A stretch of 64,000 bases of DNA. It comes from Hydnum rufescens UP504. Its lineage: Eukaryota > Basidiomycota > Agaricomycetes > Cantharellales > Hydnaceae. Under the pieces are notes generated by a model. The model did no database searches. It was given only the letters and a program-made list of their open reading frames with translations, and was not told where the DNA came from. The stretch covers positions 36,198-100,197 of the forward strand of contig MU129069.1 in assembly GCA_014904985.1 (NCBI GenBank), written 5' to 3'. Both the position numbers and the translations under genes were made by a program. Below, piece after piece: positions 20,095 through 30,309 of the stretch. The first letter of the stretch is position 1. Each line of letters starts with the position of its first letter.

Positions 20095-23000
20095 TCAAGA
20101 ATCTACAGAATCTACATAATCTCCGTCATTGCTATTGTCACTTTCTGGATCGAGTAAGCCCATGCCCACATCATCTAGAACATCTTCATCGTCGTCTGGA
20201 TCTCCGTCAAATTCATCATCATCTTCCTCATTGTTGGCCAAATTGCCCACCACTTCTGCTGACCCTGCCTCCTGCATACGTTGAGCCTCCTGGACGAGCT
20301 TTTTCCCTGCTCGCAGAAATTCATGCCAGACATAAAAGATAGCCTGCTCATACACAGAGAATGTATCCTTGCCGAGGCAGTCCAAATCCTGTCGGGTCTC
20401 CGCATAGTGGTTCTCAGCCACAGCTGGGTGGCCAGCCAAGTTGTACAGCCATCGGCCTTGATGTTCGAACTTCCCCTGTCCGTCGACGGGTGGAAACATA
20501 AAAAATCGTCTCTGGAAACTAGAAACTGCCTGCCTCCAATCACGGACATTGCAACTGAACCCAATGTCAAGTTCAAAGGTGTCCCAAACCTTCTGGAAAT
20601 TTGGTTTTGTTGCCCAATAAAAGAATTCTGCTTCAAATTCAGCAGCCTGATGGTCATTGCCAGTGTTTCGCAAAAGATATCTGGAATTCCCCAGTATTGG
20701 TCCAGGTAATAGCTCATGAAACAGCATAGACTCACAAAACAAATGGCCTGATAAAGACCAGATATTGTCGGACCATGAGTTGAGTCTCTTGGGGAAACCA
20801 GTGAGGGATGATTTTGTCGCGCCCAGTGACACTAGATGATTTAGTGTCATCAAAAGTAACCCATAGTATCAAATTGTTGATGGACAGGATATTTCTGCGG
20901 CGGCCTTCAATATTTTCCACCAACAGGCCTTCCATTTGTGGGCATCGTGAAGGTGTGCCCCCCGCAAGCTGCATGAGTTTTGCAAGGTTGCAAGACCAAT
21001 CAATAACAGCATCAAGGTAATGCCCAACCTTCTGCTTGTCAAGGACAGGCTTGCTCCCCTTTGTGACCACTCTGTCAATTCCCCTCTATAATTGGTAAAG
21101 AAGAAAAGGGGCCAACCTTGGTGTTAAAAATGGCACCTGGCTGCTCCTTCAGAACTGCATTGAGTAGGTCAAAATGATGGGCATGGACATCTTCCAAGGA
21201 CAGGAAAGAATGCCCTGGCTGTATATTGTTGACATCATCCAAGATTCTCAGATCATCAACAATTGATGGATTGAAATGACGAAGACTTTTCATTCCTTGT
21301 CTTCGCTGAAATAGGCATGTCGAGATCCCATCCTCTAATTTATCCAGGAGATTCCGATATGCTTTGCAGAGATCCTTCTGGGATATTGTTCGTCCATTCA
21401 AAGGTCCGGGACGAATTATTTTAAGAGCCATAGGGTCGGATGCATCCCAGGTAATCGACGGGAGTGCATGTTGACGAAGCAAGGCCTTTTTAATGCTGAG
21501 GAAAGCTCGACGTAACAGCCCAAAAGAGGACTTCTCAAGGGTCTTGAGAGTGTCTAGAATGACCGCCTCATGCTGCTCAGTTTCAGAAACACAGAGGACG
21601 GTGTTCGGGTGCTGTCCACGTCGGTCAGCTAGAGCCTCTGCCTGGAGAATCTCGTCAACAGTGGGGTTACTGGAGAGAGTAGAGGCCTGGTGGTCACTTC
21701 GAATACGATGTATTCTTGCAAAAGCTGCCAGACGGAGAACCCACTGCACAGCAGAAAAGTTATGTGCAATGTGGCCAACTGACTGGTATGTACGTCCGTG
21801 TGTCTCACGATCTGGGTCAATGGAGAGGTAGACCATGCAGCGGTAAAGAGGGTCGATGGAGTGGGGCTCTATGGCATCATAGCGGTTGTTGATTAATGCA
21901 AAAAGGACATCTACAATATTTTCTTGGATTATAGAAATCGACGAATGTCTCTGGACCGAATCAATGAGATGTGATATGGCATGACGAAGTTCGGTTCGAG
22001 GCGTCATTCCTTCCTGGTGGCTTCTACTGAGGTCGTCGTTGCACCTGCACCGCATGAGATACGCAATTATTCGCGAAGCAATTGTCGAATACTTTAGACC
22101 CGAGGGCAGACTGATGACGTTCATTCCATAAGAGCGATCTTGAGTGGTCCTGGAGCATTGCAACTAAGCATTGTGGGCCAGAGAAGCATGGGAATGACTC
22201 ACACAACCGATCCAACGAGTAACTTTTGTCGAAGTAGTTCATCTACTTTAGCCAGCTTTGGGATATACTCTTTTATAAAGCCATCCATCGCGACTCTAAC
22301 ATCAGCCCACTCGTGAGGCACCGCAGATTTTTGTCGCGCATCAGTCTTTGGTATAAGCTCGACCAGCTTTATTGCATCGCCCAGGCCTCCAGAATACTGA
22401 ATCTCAGCCTCTAGAAGCGTCGGGAATTGAACTTTAGCGAGCCAGGCTACATTCTGGCAAACGTTGATCGCGGGTAGTTTGGGGATCGGTGTCACTGAGG
22501 CAGTAGTGTCCAGGCGAAAGTCAATAGCATTTGCTATTGGCAACAGGGAAGGGAGTGTAACACGAAAATATCGTCCCAACTTATGCTTGGGATGAAGTCG
22601 AGATTGCAGTAGGATAGGGAAGAAGACGCTCGATCCATCCGCAGTCTTGCATGATTTGGGGTGACGCTGGTTTGAAAATCCTCGCCGGTGGTGACAGACT
22701 TTGCACTCGACTCCTGGCTCAAACATGAGACCGCAGATGGGGATTCGGTCATCAGGCTCAGCGATATCGACATCTCTCAGCTCATATCGCTCCAAAATCT
22801 CATCGAGCAAGTGACCTAGCGTTGTGCTACGGACAAGAGCGTTGTAGGATTCACTGAGAACGGCACCCTTTCTCCGAGGGCAATAATTTGGCGGCACTCG
22901 CAGGTGGGACAGCATCCCATCAGACAGCCGATGACGGGACCCCGCAGCCTGGAGCCCCTGACAGCACAGGGTGCACAGAATAACTTTGTCAACAGTGTTG

Positions 23001-23476
23001 ATGGCCATGTCGATTTGATCAAGCAACTTCTCGTCTAGGGGATTGGCACCAAGATTCAGCGACTAAGGCTTGGGCGCTGGCACCAACCACTTACCTGCTC
23101 GGTCACAATCCCGTAGTTCAAGGAACCGCGGGGGGGTTGGCGAGCCCCTGCGAGACTTGCTGGGGATTGCTGCCATCTCTACAACCCACGGGCCATCAGG
23201 GCCAATTTGATAACTCTTCTGCTTGGAGGAATCGTTGGAGTCTGCTGAGGCGCCATCGTCATCGTCAGGATTGAACTCGTCACCGTCGGGATCGTGGTTA
23301 TCTTTATCAGAGCTGTCCACATCCACATTGTCAATGTCTACATTGGCGCGATGAGATGCACTGCGAAGCCGCCGCGGCTCGTCGTGAATGAGACTTTCAT
23401 GCTTTCGCTTTGGCCTGCTCTCAGTTACCATATTTCCTGGTCCACTCCGCTTGCCTGGGGAATGTACCAGGGCCAC
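20095..23476 (-). pseudogene. Gene resembling the N-terminal region of telomere-linked RecQ-like proteins
   Basis: At least four exons on the minus strand are joined by clear GT-AG introns: one near 23041-23098 (GTAAGTG...CCCCTAG), one near 22155-22202 (GTGAGTC...CTCCAG) and a short one near 21075-21105. The N-terminus is acidic (DSSDKDNHDPDGDEFNPDDD). Two zinc-knuckle-like Cys/His clusters follow: LCTLCCQGL and GVECKVCHHRRG...H. The C-terminal part has CNLAKLMQLAGGTPSRCPQM, RRRNILSINNLILWVTFDD and DKIIPHWFPQ, then DIGFSCNVRDWRQAVSSFQ, and ends in another acidic tail. This order is what I know from OrsD-like proteins and from the region in front of the helicase in basidiomycete telomere-associated RecQ-like proteins. 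No helicase motifs are present here. A one-base frame change lies between YLVFIRPF and FCESMLFHELL near 20750, so it is probably broken. Function is unknown. Confidence 0.6.
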
Positions 23477-24770
23477 TGTTATTACGCATCAAAGTCAGGT
23501 GCAGAAATCGCGCTCACCGGTGGAGAGGCTCGGAAAATAGAGTCGGGAATTGCCTCGCAAAATGCTCTTAAAAAAAACTCAATGCAGCCACGGCCTGAGC
23601 ACAGCGTCGCGCTCTGCAAGGGGGTCCAGTGATCGTCGCAGTGCGCCCCGCTCTAAGCCAGGTCTCGCGCGCTGCAGTCGGTGTCTCGATTCACGCGCGG
23701 GACTCGCCCTCTGCCCCAGCAAGCTTTCGGCGCTCCTGTCGGGCTTGGTGTCTCGAGCCGGCGGAGCGCTGCTTGTTTGGCAGCGGGCGCGAGCGTTTGG
23801 TGTACTCGGTTGAGTCGCCGCGCAGCTCTTTGCACTCGCTCTCTGCGAGGAGCGCGGTGCTGCTGGCGACGCGTCGCGACGTCAGCATCGCTCGCTCACT
23901 TTGCCGTCGCATCTGCTACTTAAGCCAGTGTGTCGTGACCCACCGTTCAGCGGCTTGAGAAGTGAGCTACCTGCGGAGATGATGAAATGGAGGACATTCG
24001 GCACTTGGAGGTAACAGAAACTCCCCTCGGTTATCTGAAGCCCCTCCTCGGCGCACGGTACCTTTTTGAAACACAAATGAATCTTGAATTTCGCGCCTCG
24101 TTGCTCTCGATTAAGTCCACCACCCGCGGCTTTAAGTCAAAGCCACTCTGGCGGGATGTAGGCCTGGCGATCCGGCCACTCGCGTGCCTTTCTAGGGTCA
24201 GCCTATGCCGCCAAATGACACCCAATAAGCCCGCAGCTTGCGGCGAAAATTCAAGCATCCAACGTGGGAAGCGCCAGACGCCAGCGCGCGTACCTCACTA
24301 GGGGGGCATATCGTGCCAGGGGGTGATGCCTCGCGCCAGGCCACCCAAGGCAGCGTTTATTTAGCGAGTGAGCTCACGAGGCTCGTTTTCTTTCAAGGTT
24401 ATTGTCGTTATTACAAAAACCAACTATTACTATGCGCGCATCTCATGGAGCTCGTCATCAATGCTGGTGAAGAAAACTCACATCAACGATGTGGGGTTGA
24501 CCTGCCCACCTGCGCTTCTGTGCGCGGTTTGTACCGGCGTTCTCACGGATTTGAATATGGGATTTCCCCACGGCCGTTTGCTCGAGTTTTCGTATGGCAG
24601 CGCGTTCAGGTTTTCATATGGCTGTTCACGCAGGCTTTTGCTCAGGCCAGGGGTGATGAGCTGCAATAATAATAAAGATGTCAGTTGGAAATCCCAGGTA
24701 GCGGGACGGGCAGGGTGGTCTGCTCTTTTGGCGCCACTTTATGCATTCTGACAAAAAAGAACCCACCTTG
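23477..24770. other. CpG-containing sequence without a recognised gene
   Basis: Several Arg/Ser/Ala-rich frames overlap on both strands at 23550-23960, the usual result of GC-rich sequence rather than coding selection. A 143-codon frame at 24238-24669 matches no family I know. TTCGTATGGCAGCGCGTTC and TTTTCATATGGCTGTTCACG at 24594-24640 are short internal repeats leading into the hairpin region. Confidence 0.35.
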
Positions 24771-24774
24771 CGTC

Positions 24775-24812
24775 GCCACACCCCCGCCGGAGCGGGTGTG
24801 GGGTTTTCTTTT
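24775..24812 (+). terminator. Intrinsic-terminator-like hairpin 1
   Basis: CCACACCCCCGC and GCGGGTGTGG pair around a CGGA loop and are followed by GGTTTTCTTTT. It has the form of a rho-independent terminator. In a fungal context no function is known, and this may be transferred DNA. Confidence 0.5.
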
Positions 24813-24957
24813 CGCGCTTGCAGGCGCTTGTTCTGCCGTTTGGGGTTATTCGTTCGGGCGTTCGTTCAGATGTTCAGCCAGGCATTCATGTTTGGATTGA
24901 GGGAACATTATTACCTGTCATAAAGAATAAGATATGAATTTGAATCAAAAGCGGCCC

Positions 24958-24985
24958 AAAGAGAGCAGCATCGGCTGCTCTCTTT
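24958..24985. terminator. Perfect hairpin AAAGAGAGCAGC (unit 1)
   Basis: AAAGAGAGCAGC pairs with GCTGCTCTCTTT around a four-base ATCG loop. The stem of 12 bp is perfect. A near-identical hairpin sits 240 bp downstream. Confidence 0.55.
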
Positions 24986-25024
24986 GCGCGATTGGGCCTG
25001 TAAGACTAAAGACTCACTTTAGAA

Positions 25025-25065
25025 CACCGCACACCCACCGCAGCGGGTGCGTGGTGTCTTCTTTT
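25025..25065 (+). terminator. Intrinsic-terminator-like hairpin 2
   Basis: CACCGCACACCCACCGC and GCGGGTGCGTGGTG pair and are followed by TCTTCTTTTT. It corresponds in position to hairpin 1 of the previous unit, but the stem sequence differs while pairing is kept. Confidence 0.5.
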
Positions 25066-25197
25066 TGCACTTGTCCGGCCGCTCTGGGTCTTTCACTTGG
25101 GCGTTCGGCCAGCTGCCACTGGGGCACTTGGGCGGTTGCTTAGGCGCACCTATGACAAGGATCAATGCATTAGTCGAACGTGAAAAACAAAACATAC

Positions 25198-25225
25198 AAA
25201 GAGAGCAGCCAAGGCTGCTCTCTTT
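25198..25225. terminator. Perfect hairpin AAAGAGAGCAGC (unit 2)
   Basis: AAAGAGAGCAGC and GCTGCTCTCTTT pair around CAAG. The stem is identical to the unit 1 hairpin while the loop differs. Confidence 0.55.
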
Positions 25226-25249
25226 GCGCGAGCAGAGCCATAGAAAGAC

Positions 25250-26329
25250 TTGCCTGAGATTACCGCACGTCTCTGGTTCGATCACCATTTTCAACCCATC
25301 CGAATCCGCCAGCTGTGCATTCGCCACAATAACCACAAGATTATGGGACTTGGCGTAAGATATGGCACATAGGGATGTCCTGGATCTGACGTTGGATATC
25401 ATGGGGTTGATCGCGCACTGGGATCTAACGAAACACGTCAGATCCATGAGGAACGAATAGCGACGAATCCGCACTATGGTCACACCAGGTAGATCGACAA
25501 GCATCCAGATCAATACCAAATAGGGGGGGACGTGATATCCTAACCGCGTGCTTAGTTTAGGACATGCTACTGGTGTTCCCCAGTCTTAGTTCATTCCCTT
25601 CTCCCATTGTCTGGTGAGGGACTCGATGATGGTTTCGCGACGGTTGAAGAACGAGCCCTAGTTTCGCGGCGTTGACTCTAGTCGCCTAGGAAGATTGGAG
25701 CGAGGGGTGTCCGATGGGCAAACCTTGAGCGTAATCCGGCGCAACGTTCTTGCGAAGTGTCCCTGGGACCGTCGGTGTGATTATGAGAGCGATAAGGGTT
25801 CGGCGGATTATGGGGATAAAGAAAGCGAGCCGGGGGTGTCACGGTGGCTGAAGGATATCGGATTACTGGATGAAATCTAAGCCTCGTCAGTAAGGCTTGC
25901 GATACTGATCAGGAACAAAACCACTGTGGGCCACCGAGTCGACTAGTTCAAACTTTACGATACCTACACAGTTGTAAATATAAAGGGCACAAAATTGAAC
26001 CTGGGTGGTCAGTCGTATAGCGTCCATAGGCAAAGGATTCGAGTGCGTACAAGGCAAGCCGCAGATCGACCGGGTTGGAATGACTATCCGCCATGCATGA
26101 AGCACTATTGGTTCCTGGCGCCGAGAGATCGTGCTGACATATAGAGTAGGGTACTAAGTAGGTGCTAATGGTTGACATTGCAGGGCGCGAGTGGTCTTTC
26201 GGCGGCTTCCGAATGACACAGCCATACGAACTTTCGAAGCGACCATGCGTTTGCGTCGTGGCCAGCGATTCCTCTGACTTGTGACTCGTCACCTCATGCG
26301 CGCGAGCCAGGAGCAGAGTGGATAAAAAT
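25250..26329. repeat. Upstream modules of the family A composite repeat, copy 2
   Basis: The minus-strand frame with LPGVTIVRIRRYSFLMDLTC and SHNLVVIVANAQLADSDG lies at 25250-25519. The module reading SDKGSADYGDKESEPGVSRW follows on the plus strand (25600-25880). The FunK1-like YALESF module is on the minus strand (25890-26280). They lead straight into family A copy 2. The same order is found at 44.2-45.3 kb. GTAAATATAAAGGGC at about 25974 is a candidate TATA-type site pointing toward family A, but this is only sequence resemblance. Confidence 0.7.
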
Positions 26330-27290
26330 ATGGTGTTCTTCTCCAAGCTTCTTTCATTCCTCAAGATGTCTGACCCATCGCCACCTCGCGACTCCATTCC
26401 CCCCTTCTTAGTGCCAGGCAATCTAGCCAAGAGGCCCCTAGGTGTCTGGTATATGCAACTAGTCAATCTAACCCACAACGAGAGTCATCCCTACGCTGCC
26501 TTCAAGCTTGCTACGATCTTCCACTGGGAACGTTTCGAGAAATTCAAGCATGAAGGTTTAACGTTGGTCTTTGAGTGAGACCCTCGCTCGGTCGTGTACT
26601 TGCGTATTGATCGCATGTCGTTTGAGAATGACCCTTGGCACGCATCCAAGGACTCTTCTGTTGGTCCCAAGTCTTTCAGTGGCACTCCAGAGGCAGCGAA
26701 AGACCAGGAGGATGCGGAGCGCAAAGGCAGAGCGGCGGACTGGTGACAACCGCTCGATGGCGACGCGATAAAAAAGTACTTTGTTGCCTCAAAAATCCGT
26801 TCCTCTGGAAAGAACTCGCTACGAAGCCTGGGTATGACACATTTTCGAGCGGTGGATACTCGTCCAAACGTTATCGATGTGATCCTCGCTGCGTGTGCCG
26901 TATCGACTCAGCGACAGGAATATCACTTGTGGACCATGAACCGTTGGTGGCTGGCTCGGTCGATCCGGCTTTTCATCCGAACGCAGTGGGGAGGGGAAGA
27001 TGATGGGGAAATTCCCCAAGGACTCCTTGTCGATATGCACGAGAGGGATCTTGTGGCAGACCAGCCCAAGATTCTCTCAAGGTATGAAAAGTTTAATAAC
27101 ATAAAAGTCGGTATTTCTTGTACAGAATCACTTCATCTCTAATATTTGAGTAAATATTAACAGGTCAGAAATCTGAACCTACACACGGCCGAGCTGCGTG
27201 CTTTGGAAGTGGAGGTGTCCCAGCGAGAAGCGGAAGAACTGGCTGCTTGCCATCCGCAGCGCCTAAATACCCCGTAGACCCAAGTCCTGC
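26330..27290 (+). pseudogene. Family A, copy 2 (broken)
   Basis: The start MVFFSKLLSFLKMSD and the N-terminal domain are well kept. The frame is then stopped by TGA where copy 1 has CGA (after TLVFE), and again by TGA in place of the Trp in AADWCQ. The cysteine motif is changed from NCWW to NRWW (HLWTMNRWWLARSIRLF), so the candidate catalytic Cys is lost. The intron (GTCGGT...TTAACAG) is still visible, and exon 2 starts VRNLNLHTAELRA. The coiled coil is cut off after REAEELAA, and similarity to copy 1 ends near 27260. Copy 3 shares the first stop codon, so copies 2 and 3 derive from an already broken ancestor or from recurrent CpG decay. Confidence 0.8.
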
Positions 27291-27645
27291 GAACTCCCAA
27301 CCCGCTGGCGCTCATCTTCCGCAACAACCGATGGGTGCCCGGCCGCGACCATCGTCCCCCCCATAAATACTCATTATCATGGCCATCGCGGAATGACTTG
27401 AATAATGGTGGAGACCAGGAGTGACGAGCTCGGCAGGCAACAATAGGCTCCACATCTTCAGGCTCATCGACACTCCAGTCTATTCTACCCTCCGCCATCA
27501 TTGCCAAAGGCGAACTTCCCCCAAATATCGCTCAAGGCCGGTTCCTGTTGAACGATTCTCCCCTGGGGACTGTTCGCGGTGGTCCACCAGTGGGAAGATG
27601 GCCGCTCCACCCTTCAGGACGAGGATGAGGACGATGTTGTGAGGG
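27291..27645. other. Junction sequence between family A copy 2 and the AP-3 delta segment
   Basis: Minus-strand frames such as EGRIDWSVDEPEDVEPIVAC and QGRIVQQEPALSDIWGKFAF look moderately protein-like but are short, broken and not recognised. They may be remains of another gene at the right edge of the large insert. Confidence 0.3.
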
Positions 27646-27888
27646 CAGTGCTTGGACACTTCCGCCTCCCAGTACCTGAATACTTTGAGTGCAGTCTGTA
27701 AATAGACTGCGATCGTCACCTCCCGTAATAGCATAACGTTGGGCTGCAATAGAAGAGCGACTAGCCCTTGTGAGCTCGCTAGCTCTCTGTCACGGCAATG
27801 TGAGTGTACTCGGAGAAGAATGGCAGGCCAGGGGCCAATCCGAATGAGATCGACACGTACAAGTAATATTCCCCACAGTTCCATGCAG
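27646..27888 (-). repeat. 242-bp AP-3 delta segment, right copy
   Basis: This is the partner of 13718-13959. It joins normal upstream AP-3 delta sequence (AGTTCTGTGGGCGGCTGCATGG on the minus strand) at its right edge, while the left copy joins unrelated Tyr-rich sequence there. At its left edge, by contrast, this copy stops being AP-3 delta while the other copy continues. Confidence 0.9.
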
Positions 27889-29075
27889 CCGCCCACAGAA
27901 CTTGAGAGTAACTTGTGGGATCGCGGCAATTTTCCAATAATATGCCATCGCTCAATAAGCGGAGCATCAACCTAGCAGCGAACGCTTTCACACCCTTAAC
28001 TCTCACCACAACATCGAGGAGTTTGTCATTGATATCGCGCCCAATAGAGCCCACGTTAGAAACGTAAGCCAGGTCAACCAGCACAGAGATACCACTCGAA
28101 ATCAGTAACATTCTCATATGCGTCGCGAGAACACATGGCGATGATGCACCAGGAAACTTCGAGTCGGGAAGCGGAAGTGAGTATCGAGGGTGTAGGTGAG
28201 GCATCTGCACGGGTTACCGAGATAGCCAGAGACATCGGATGCCGCTGCTGCTGCTGTGCGTGCGAGAGATTGGGAGGGCGGATGTCGCACTGTCTTGGCT
28301 CGGTGCGGGGTAGTCTCTGGACGATTCACTGTAACTTATAGTCAGTCACCTGACGGTGAATGTCAGTATTCAGTCTGTATAGATCATATCCACGATGAAC
28401 CATAGAAGAAACAAGATCAAGAGCGCGCATTCGTAAGCTGATGTCTTGATCTTCAATGCTGGAGATGATCCCATCTTGATGAGCGGAAACGAGATGGGGT
28501 GCAAAGGAACGATTTTTGCCATCGCCAATAACGAAATGCATTTCACTGATTTTCCATTGCTACACCGTCAATATATGGTTCGTTATGCGAGGGGGCCCGA
28601 ACATAACTCACAGTTCTGATCTGGGTCACGCAAAAATGCGGCCAGTTTATCGGGGCACGTCTTTACCAGAGATTGGTCACTTGGACCTTCCCGCATACCA
28701 CCGATAATGCAAGTGTGCACACATTCGTACAGCAGAGATACCACCAGTGTTGTTGAGATGAGCTCTGTTATTGTTATTTGTTTCTGCAGTCGAGGTTCGA
28801 ACAGGGCTAGAGCACCTAGCTAAGATAAGAATACGAGAGGGGTAATGAAGCAAGCAGAAGCATTAGACGCTGTAATATTCTGGAGATTGGATGATAAGGG
28901 ACAGATCAGCTTGATCACTTTGATCAGCATCGAATTATTGGAAGACTTGGCAAGAATATCGAATAATTGGGGGGAGGCTAATACTGGGATTGTGCCCCGC
29001 CAGTTCGCAAAGCACATTAACCATTGCTGATACAACCCCTGCATAATGTCGAGGATGATTCAGCACACTGCAGGT
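27646..29075 (-). pseudogene. APL5: AP-3 complex subunit delta, middle part
   Basis: Read downward on the minus strand the adaptin repeats are in family order: GVVSAMVNVLCELAGHNP, then LFDILAKSSNNSMLIKVIKL, STTLVVSLLYECVHTCIIGG, LVKTCPDKLAAFLRDPDQN, SAHQDGIISSIEDQDISLR, MRALDLVSSMV, ISVLVDLAYVSNVGSIGRD, LMLRLLSDGILLENC, and SQVLWAAAWNCGEYY. The last 242 bp repeat the start of the C-terminal half at 13718-13959. The frame between SLPP and LFDIL is broken by one base in a run of C, and the sequence before GVVSAMV does not continue into the N-terminal adaptin repeats, so about 200 N-terminal residues are missing. Together with 12430-13959 it covers most of one gene without a gap. Confidence 0.88.
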
Positions 29076-30305
29076 TGGGTAATTAGAGTCAAGGATGGCT
29101 GCAACGTCCGGATTTCTCCGCAAACACCATCATGGTGTCTGGCAGCGACTGAACGAACCAGACTTACCCACGTTGGTCTCAATCAAGTAGACCCCGACAC
29201 ATTCTTTGGTGTGCCAGTAGGTGAGGTTACATTCGCTGTAGCTCGTGGAAAGACTATAACAACTTTTCGCGTCGCAGGAGTTGCTACAACCATTGGTTGA
29301 TCAAGAGCTGCTATTGATGTTGGTGCCATGCGACAGGACCCCCCCACGCTGAGTTGATCACCTATCTCGATCTCGCCGTGATCCCCGAAAAGGGCGAAAC
29401 TCCCGTGGACGACTTTGTCGTGAGCTCTTCAAGCTTCTGGATTGTGTTCGTCAAGAGCGAGTAACACACGCGCGGGCGGACCTTTCGTTTCTTATTTGCG
29501 GCGAAAACAGGCACACAGACCGACGTCTGTATCATCGATCGCTCAGAACGATATTCTTCTCCTTGTCCAGGAGGACAACCGTTTAGAGCTCGGTGAGCCC
29601 GTCAATGCGTAGGCTTAGCTTGTAGCAGAGACAGTTGCGGCCTTCGGCGAGAATAGTGCGGGACGGGGAGCGGCTGGGCTCCCTCTGGCGGAGAAGGCAA
29701 GTGGTTTCGCGAGTTTGTGGACCTTTTTCTGAGAGCTTATACTTCTTAGGTCATACCCGGCATTGTCATCGTCAGCACGTCGCCTGCATTCTTTAAAATT
29801 CCCGTCACCCAAACTCTCTCGATTCATATTCGCCATGGACCCTATCCTGAGGAGGGAACCCGCGTGACCTATTGTTATCCGCCCGCTTCTTGACCTATCC
29901 GTGGCCATCGTCGGACAGAGCGAACGAATCCGATGTCATCAATGCGGGATGCAAATGCGCAGCAAAGAATGATAGCTGCGCGATACTCGACCACGTCCCG
30001 GAAGTCCTTTGCGCGGAAGATTATTCAGTGATTCCTGCCTCTGACCGCGTGAGTAGAAGCTGCACTGGTGCAAGCAACAAGAAGCATACGGCAGGACAGA
30101 GTATAGGGCCGTCAATCAATATGTCGAAACCCAATGATCATCCGTTTCTTTGCGATCCAACCACTAGCACTTCGCATGGCAAGTTTATGCTATTTACTTG
30201 ATTGTAGCAGGCACGCTGACCTCGCACTGCTACAGTATCCGGGTCAGGCGATCAGTCAGATATCGCTAGCGAGGTTCCAATAAATGATGCCGGAGACACA
30301 ACCAT
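29076..30305. other. Mixed short frames, no recognised gene
   Basis: A plus-strand run at about 29340-29463 reads HAELITYLDLAVIPEKGETP and ends in a stop after FWIVFVKSE. It looks like a real exon of an unknown protein. A 109-codon frame at 29872-30201 contains Cys-rich NAGCKCAAKNDSCAI. Neither is recognised. The N-terminal part of AP-3 delta was looked for here and not found. Confidence 0.35.
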
Positions 30306-30309
30306 AGGC

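Larger units (their letters stand above)
24771..25240 (+). repeat. Two tandem units of about 245 bp, each with two strong hairpins
   Basis: Unit 1 (24771-24999) and unit 2 (25020-25240) have the same plan: a GC-rich hairpin followed by a T-rich run, about 150 bp of sequence with GGGCGTTCG motifs, then a perfect hairpin AAAGAGAGCAGC...GCTGCTCTCTTT followed by GCGCGA. The spacings between matching hairpins are 249 and 240 bp. The style is that of bacterial or phage intrinsic terminators and is out of place in a fungal genome. Confidence 0.75.

Noticed and set aside
20095..23476. Full RecQ helicase gene
   Set aside because: No Walker A, DEAH or other helicase motifs were found downstream; only the accessory N-terminal-type region is present.
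23550..23960. Arg/Ser/Ala-rich overlapping frames as a gene
   Set aside because: Frames of similar length exist in several registers on both strands, as GC-rich non-coding sequence gives; no motif or intron pattern supports one.
24771..25240. Hairpins as tRNA or snRNA genes
   Set aside because: The stems do not make a cloverleaf, and no A/B box or Sm site is evident; the terminator-like form fits better.
13718..27888. The 242-bp direct repeat as an ordinary transposon target duplication or as LTRs
   Set aside because: It is AP-3 delta exon and intron sequence, far longer than any known target duplication, and has no LTR features such as TG...CA ends.
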